Assembly (NCBI GenBank): GCA_003641555.1
Contig: QNAT01000022.1
Coordinates: 1 to 9,322 of the forward strand
Length of the DNA stretch: 9,322 bases
From: Thermotoga sp.
GTDB lineage: Bacteria; Thermotogota; Thermotogae; B3-G13
Reading direction: 5' to 3'
Numbering within the stretch: position 1 is the first letter of the stretch; each line of letters begins with the position of its first letter. A model generated the notes under the pieces. It ran no database searches, had not been told where the DNA came from, and saw nothing but the letters and a program-made list of their open reading frames with translations. Positions 5,826 through 9,322 of the stretch are shown piece by piece. The position numbers and the translations under genes were made by a program.

Positions 5826-7093
5826 GAAATAAATGCCTTTCACTGTTACTATTGCTAATGAATACCCCATTTATTTTATCGTTCAGCGCAGTTATCTTCT
5901 CTATATATGGTGAGGCTGCTGGTAGTATTCCCGATTTTTCTAATCCAAGAAGATATTTTGTGCCAGGAGAAAAGATATATTTTACTTTGAGAGATACTGA
6001 TTTAAGTGCAGCACCTTATGTATCCATCCTGGGAAATAAAATCGGTCTCGAAGATGATGGTACCGATGGAGATCTGCTTGCCAATGATGGTGTTTTTACC
6101 GGGAGATATACTTTACCTGCCTCCCTTGCTGATGAATATGTCTTAAATGTTGGGTATAAGGATATCCTGAAGAAGATCTTGATAGACAAAAACAATTCTG
6201 CAAATTGTTATAAAGAAATATTAGATAAAAAATATCGAGCGATCGATTTTGGAGAAGGGTCTGTCCTATTCCAGTTCATTTCGAACATGGCTTCTATCTC
6301 GATATGTAATACCTCCTCCTCTTCTATAGATAAATTATATAGAGATAAAATCGATTCTTCTTCTTTCACCTTTCAACTCTGGTCCAGGCTTACCGATGAT
6401 GTCCAGGGAAAACTTCATGTCTCCCAGGGGGATATCGTGGATATCGAGGGTTATTCTACTTCTACCATTACTTCTCCTGTCCAGAAAATAATAGCCGATT
6501 ATTCACCTCATATATACGATTTCAGCATTTCACCCAGAATCTGGCAAGGAGAAGGAGACGTTACAATAGGGTTCAAAACAGATATCTATCCCCTAAACAT
6601 CAAGGTAAAACTTTGGAATCACAACGGAAACGTAATCGATGATCTAACGAAATACTCGGATTCTAATTATGTAGAGATCCATTGGGATATAAAGGATAAG
6701 ATGTATGAGTCAGGCGAGTATTATATAACCGTGATATGTAAGACTATTGACACAGAAGAACATTATGCCCCTTTGCTTCAATCGATGATAAAAGTGGAAT
6801 TGGGAGATAGAGAAAAGGAAGATATAAACATCAGATTATTCTCGAACATCGTTGTAGGGGTTAGCAAAAGCGCTGTCTTCATCGTATCTCCAGCAACAGA
6901 GATCCAGAGGGCAACTATATTTGACCTCAACGGAAGAAAGGTAAAAGAGTTGGCCGAGAGCGAGAATATAAGTGTGTTGAGATGGGATGGATTGGATTTC
7001 ATGGGTGAGCCCGTTAGTTCTGGCATATACATGTTAGTGATATTTAGAGAGGGCAAAAAACCTGTGATGAAAATGGTGGGAGTGAAGAGATGA
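5807..7093 (+). CDS. Secreted protein with Ig-like folds and a FlgD/T9SS-like C-terminal domain
   Basis: A 428-residue exported protein of unknown function. Residues 1-37 look like a signal peptide: MEIFNIRNK, then a leucine-rich core, with cleavage plausible near YGEA-AG. A beta-sandwich-like domain follows (about 40-120) containing an acidic DDGTDGD loop, then NDGVFTG (83-99), like calcium-binding loops in surface proteins. Residues about 238-315 and 340-415 each look like FlgD-type Ig folds. The second has the hallmark pattern FDLNGRKVKEL, then WDGLDFMGEPVSSGIY, then a short strand and a basic ending, as in T9SS-type sorting domains and FlgD Ig-like repeats. The middle (120-235) is unrecognised and serine-rich near 169-187. 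It overlaps cysS by 19 bases in another frame, and its stop overlaps the start of the next gene (ATGA). No strong ribosome site is seen, so coupling to cysS translation is likely. The role could be adhesion or binding at the surface. Confidence 0.8.
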   Translation: MEIFNIRNKCLSLLLLLMNTPFILSFSAVIFSIYGEAAGSIPDFSNPRRYFVPGEKIYFTLRDTDLSAAPYVSILGNKIGLEDDGTDGDLLANDGVFTGRYTLPASLADEYVLNVGYKDILKKILIDKNNSANCYKEILDKKYRAIDFGEGSVLFQFISNMASISICNTSSSSIDKLYRDKIDSSSFTFQLWSRLTDDVQGKLHVSQGDIVDIEGYSTSTITSPVQKIIADYSPHIYDFSISPRIWQGEGDVTIGFKTDIYPLNIKVKLWNHNGNVIDDLTKYSDSNYVEIHWDIKDKMYESGEYYITVICKTIDTEEHYAPLLQSMIKVELGDREKEDINIRLFSNIVVGVSKSAVFIVSPATEIQRATIFDLNGRKVKELAESENISVLRWDGLDFMGEPVSSGIYMLVIFREGKKPVMKMVGVKR

Positions 7094-8013
7094 AAAAAGT
7101 ATTCTTCCTTTCATGTGTATTCTTGTTACTCTTATACATAAATGTGGATGCCTCCGCATTTGACTTTCGTATAATAACGCCGAGCGTAATATCGACAGGC
7201 TACTCATCTGCGGCACTGGATGAAGATGTCGAGACTGCCTTTTACAATCCTGCCATGCTGAGTTATATACCGAATTGGCAGATGATGTTCTCTTACGGTT
7301 CACCCTTCGGTTTATACGGCACGAATGAATTCGTTGCAGCAATCTCTCAGCCGTATTCTTATGGATTTGCAGGTTCTCTTGCCCTTGCCAATCTGATGCT
7401 TGCCGATGGTGATAACACAGACAGCAGATGGATGGTACTCTACTCTCTTTCGGGATTCATCTCTTTCTTCTCTTTAGGAGGCCAGATCGGATATGTAAGC
7501 GATACGAATACCATCTTCGGTGAGCCCCAACAAAGGCGGCAGATAAGAGGGGATATCGGAGTAGCATTGAAATTTCCCAACGATATCGTTGAAATAGGGG
7601 GATTTACAGAAGACCTGTTCGTTGTAAATGTAGCTACGAATACCTGGCAGGTGAACATGGTAAAAGACAACATACCAAAGGTGAATTTATCCCTAAAACT
7701 CGGATATAATTGGAAAGATGATATGGGTTTTTCGCTGTACACGGGGATAAGGAAGGCATTGAATAGGGTATTAGATGTGGAAATAATGGCTGGAGGAGAG
7801 TTGAAGTTGTGGACAGTATCCTTAAGAGCAGGATACGGTGTGAATGCTGATTTTTCTAATGGATTGAATGCCGTAAATTACGATACAATATACCAACGTA
7901 TCACTCTGGGTGCAGGTATCGAGATGTCTGGCTATAAGGTGGATTACGTCTATTCAATAGATCCCGTTTCCCTGCCACAGCAGTTGACATCCTTGAAGAT
8001 TGAATGGAGGTGA
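7090..8013 (+). CDS. UPF0164/PorV-like outer-membrane beta-barrel protein
   Basis: A 307-residue predicted outer-membrane protein. Residues 1-22 are a signal peptide (MKKVF, hydrophobic core, DASA). The mature N-terminus has the PorV/UPF0164/FadL-like signature: a STGYSSAALDEDVETAFYNPAMLSYIP stretch (about 36-62), in which the acidic DED and the FYNPA element are the conserved parts. The rest alternates aromatic and glycine-rich strands (LSLKLGYNW, FSLYTGIRKAL, VSLRAGYGVN, ITLGAGIEM) and ends in a strand with an aromatic-basic tail (LKIEWR), as expected for a barrel. GGGAG at 7078-7082 lies 7 nt before the ATG, which overlaps the upstream stop. In Bacteroidetes, PorV delivers proteins with T9SS C-terminal domains; whether this protein serves the protein encoded just upstream is a reasonable but untested inference. 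Confidence 0.82.
   Translation: MKKVFFLSCVFLLLLYINVDASAFDFRIITPSVISTGYSSAALDEDVETAFYNPAMLSYIPNWQMMFSYGSPFGLYGTNEFVAAISQPYSYGFAGSLALANLMLADGDNTDSRWMVLYSLSGFISFFSLGGQIGYVSDTNTIFGEPQQRRQIRGDIGVALKFPNDIVEIGGFTEDLFVVNVATNTWQVNMVKDNIPKVNLSLKLGYNWKDDMGFSLYTGIRKALNRVLDVEIMAGGELKLWTVSLRAGYGVNADFSNGLNAVNYDTIYQRITLGAGIEMSGYKVDYVYSIDPVSLPQQLTSLKIEWR
8006..8013 (+). promoter_or_regulatory. Ribosome binding site for yggS overlapping the upstream stop
   Basis: GGAGGTGA lies across the last codons and TGA stop of the barrel gene. From the GGAGG core there are 7 nt to the ATG at 8018. This rules against the TTG at 8000, which lies upstream of the site, and suggests translational coupling. Confidence 0.75.
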
Positions 8014-8017
8014 AGAG

Positions 8018-8695
8018 ATGATGGATAATTCAACGATCGAAAAAAATGTTAAACGTATACTGTCTGAACTCCCATCAAACGTGAAGCTCGTTGCAGCAGC
8101 GAAGACGAGAAATGCTGAAGAAATAGAAAGAGCGATAAGAGCAGGAGTTAAAATCATAGGTGAAAATTACATCCAGGAAGCTGAAAGTGTATATCCTCTT
8201 GTGAGAGAAAAGGCATCATGGCATTTCATCGGACACCTTCAAAAAAACAAAGTTAAAAAAGCAGTAAATCTCTTTGATATGATAGAAACCATAGATTCTT
8301 TTAAGATAGCTGTGGAAATTGATAAGAGATGTGCTCGATTGAGTAAGACCATGGATGTACTCGTCGAGGTGAACAGCGGGAAAGAACCTCAAAAATCCGG
8401 TGTTATTCCAGAAGAAGTGGAACAGCTGGTAAAGCAAATCTCCTCGCTCGAACACATAAGGATAATGGGTTTGATGACTATGGGGCCGCGATTTGGGAAT
8501 CCCGAGGATTCGAGACCGTACTTCAAGCTAACAAAAAAAATCTTCGACAGAATAAGCATTTTGAATATTCCCAACGTCGAGATGCGATACCTCTCCATGG
8601 GCATGTCAAATTCCTATAAGGTAGCGATCGAAGAAGGAACGAATCTTGTGAGAATAGGAACGAAGATCTTCGGAGAACGGGTATACGAAAAGTGA
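8018..8695 (+). CDS. yggS: YggS/PROSC family pyridoxal phosphate homeostasis protein
   Basis: A 225-residue cytoplasmic PLP-binding protein with the fold of the alanine racemase N-terminal barrel. The family has no known catalytic activity and acts in balancing PLP and amino-acid/keto-acid pools. Landmarks are VAAAKTRN with the PLP-binding Lys29, IIGENYIQEA, WHFIGHLQKNKVK, VLVEVNSG with a lysine-rich GKEPQKSG, GLMTMGP, and the C-terminal LSMGMSNSYKVAIEEGTNLVRIGTKIFGER that holds the phosphate-binding residues. The common acidic pair after GMS (usually SDD) is SNS here, a mild variation. The length is normal. It is the last gene of the cysS run and meets a convergent gene 9 bases after its stop. 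The usual sepF/YggT division neighbours are absent. Confidence 0.95.
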   Translation: MMDNSTIEKNVKRILSELPSNVKLVAAAKTRNAEEIERAIRAGVKIIGENYIQEAESVYPLVREKASWHFIGHLQKNKVKKAVNLFDMIETIDSFKIAVEIDKRCARLSKTMDVLVEVNSGKEPQKSGVIPEEVEQLVKQISSLEHIRIMGLMTMGPRFGNPEDSRPYFKLTKKIFDRISILNIPNVEMRYLSMGMSNSYKVAIEEGTNLVRIGTKIFGERVYEK

Positions 8696-8704
8696 ATTTC
8701 GCTA

Positions 8705-9052
8705 TCAGTTTTCCTCTGTGTTCTTTGTTTTTTGGGAATTAACATTATCCTTAGACATCTGATTTACGTAGTTGAGCTGGAGGGTAGAAACGAGATTATT
8801 GAGTACATCTTTTTCCTTTTCATCCACGAGATCTTGCAGAACTTCCATGATCTTCTGACAGGCATCAATGGCTATACGTGCTTCGGCAAGGTCTTTTTTA
8901 ATTTCGCCTGCCTCGTTGGGTATCAAGCCGAGGTTGCTCCATGCTCGCGAATGAAATGTATTGATAAAGAGTATTAACAACCCTTTATTACTCATGTTCT
9001 TCATAAGATTCCTTGCCTCTTCTTCGTCTATCACCTTTTTCTCCTCAGTCAT
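8705..9052 (-). CDS. DUF1844 domain protein
   Basis: A 115-residue soluble protein with no signal peptide or membrane segment. The core is the DUF1844 pattern: LLILFINTFHSRAWSNLGLIPN, then GEIKKDLAEARIAIDACQKIMEVL, then a helical stretch up to about 98 (LQLNYVNQM). Both ends are charged: the N-terminus is rich in Glu/Lys and the last 15 residues are a polar, probably disordered tail. Function is unknown; the family is widespread in Gram-negative lineages including Deltaproteobacteria, Acidobacteria and candidate phyla. AGGAGG (9059-9064 on the opposite strand) is 6 nt from the ATG, a strong ribosome site, and an AT-rich promoter candidate lies just upstream. It converges on yggS with a 9-base gap. 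Confidence 0.88.
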   Translation of the reverse strand: MTEEKKVIDEEEARNLMKNMSNKGLLILFINTFHSRAWSNLGLIPNEAGEIKKDLAEARIAIDACQKIMEVLQDLVDEKEKDVLNNLVSTLQLNYVNQMSKDNVNSQKTKNTEEN

Positions 9053-9079
9053 ATTCGACCTCCTCTGCCTATGATGCTC

Positions 9080-9097
9080 TAATTATATATATAATTA
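9080..9097. repeat. Perfect 18-bp AT-only palindrome
   Basis: TAATTATATATATAATTA reads the same on both strands. It lies between the ABC-2 permease gene and the DUF1844 gene and overlaps the -10 region of the promoter candidate, so it may be simply a low-melting promoter core. An operator is possible but unsupported. Confidence 0.6.
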
Positions 9098-9121
9098 TAT
9101 CATAAGAGTGGTTTATGTCCA
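9094..9121 (-). promoter_or_regulatory. Probable promoter of the DUF1844 gene
   Basis: On the minus strand TGGACA (9121-9116, five of six matches) and TATAAT (9099-9094, perfect) are separated by 16 bases. The -35 box lies in the last codons of the upstream permease gene. This would allow the DUF1844 gene to be expressed independently, although read-through from the permease gene is also possible. Confidence 0.5.
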
Positions 9122-9322
9122 CTTAAAGTAGCGTAATCCTGTTCCTATTCCTACCATACCGTATATCAACATGACCAGGACACCCAGCCCTATGGGTTGA
9201 CTCGACATGCCAACGCTACCTATGATATACCTCAATCCTCCTGCTGCATATGTCAAGGGTAAGACCTTTGATAGCATCTGGAGCCCCTTCGGCATGAATT
9301 CTATCGGGAAGTAGATACCGGA
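9113..9322 (-). CDS. ABC-2 type transporter permease (C-terminal part)
   Basis: The last 69 codons of an inner-membrane permease of the ABC-2 export family (drug, polysaccharide or O-antigen type). The frame stays open to the window edge, reading SGIYFPIEFMPKG at the start, so the ATG at 9295 is internal and the gene begins outside. The recognisable signature is SGIYFPIEF, then LQMLSKVLPLTYAAGGLRYII, matching the conserved FP...P..L..ISK..PLTY....LR segment before the last helix in this family. One further hydrophobic helix (GLGVLVMLIYGMVGIGTGL) and a short RYFKWT tail end the protein. The substrate cannot be inferred from this end. The partner ATPase is not in the window. Confidence 0.88.
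   Translation of the reverse strand, partial: SGIYFPIEFMPKGLQMLSKVLPLTYAAGGLRYIIGSVGMSSQPIGLGVLVMLIYGMVGIGTGLRYFKWT

Noticed and set aside
8686..8701. Short hairpin CGAAA / TTTCG at the yggS stop as a shared terminator
   Set aside because: The 5-bp AT-rich stem is too weak and no proper T-run follows on either strand. No convincing terminator was found between the convergent genes.
8732..8977. Plus-strand open frame opposite the DUF1844 gene
   Set aside because: The minus-strand DUF1844 protein matches its family and has a strong ribosome site, so the plus-strand frame is a shadow.

Overview
The window looks like chromosomal DNA from an uncultured, probably Gram-negative bacterium with modest GC (roughly 40%), AGA/AGG-rich arginine codons and tightly packed genes. 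Two adjacent genes encode a secreted protein with a FlgD-like/T9SS-like C-terminal domain and a UPF0164/PorV-like outer-membrane barrel, which points to a lineage with an outer membrane, such as the FCB-side candidate phyla (Cloacimonadota, WOR-3 and relatives) or Spirochaetes-like groups. The left-hand genes resemble ones described mainly in Thermotogales. I cannot fix the phylum from sequence alone.

Region 1 (about 2-3674, + strand) is one run of four genes with gaps of 3-18 bases. They are the end of a MalG-type sugar ABC permease, a GT4 glycosyltransferase, a GT-A glycosyltransferase related to mannosylglycerate/glucosylglycerate synthases, and an RpiR-type regulator with a SIS domain. 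The most economical reading is a compatible-solute operon. The GT-A enzyme would make glucosylglycerate, the GT4 enzyme would add mannose to give mannosylglucosylglycerate (MGG), the ABC system would import a related sugar, and the RpiR protein would control the unit. This is inference from family resemblance and gene order.

Region 2 (3675-4421) is about 750 bases with no credible gene. It is crowded with inverted repeats: two diverged copies of a 30-nt repeat, each closing its own hairpin; a 115-bp imperfect palindrome; a 99-nt REP-like unit with three internal hairpins; and a possible 250-bp element with 10-bp terminal inverted repeats. It looks like a landing site for intergenic repetitive elements. 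The likely cysS promoter sits at its right end.

Region 3 (4422-8695, + strand) is an overlapping run: cysS, the secreted Ig/FlgD-like protein, the UPF0164/PorV-like protein, and yggS (PLP homeostasis). The two envelope genes are embedded between two housekeeping genes and are probably translationally coupled.

Region 4 (8705-9322, - strand) converges on yggS. It has a DUF1844 gene with its own AT-rich promoter candidate and, upstream of it, the C-terminal end of an ABC-2 type export permease cut off by the window edge. No rRNA, tRNA, CRISPR array, transposase gene or prophage gene was seen.
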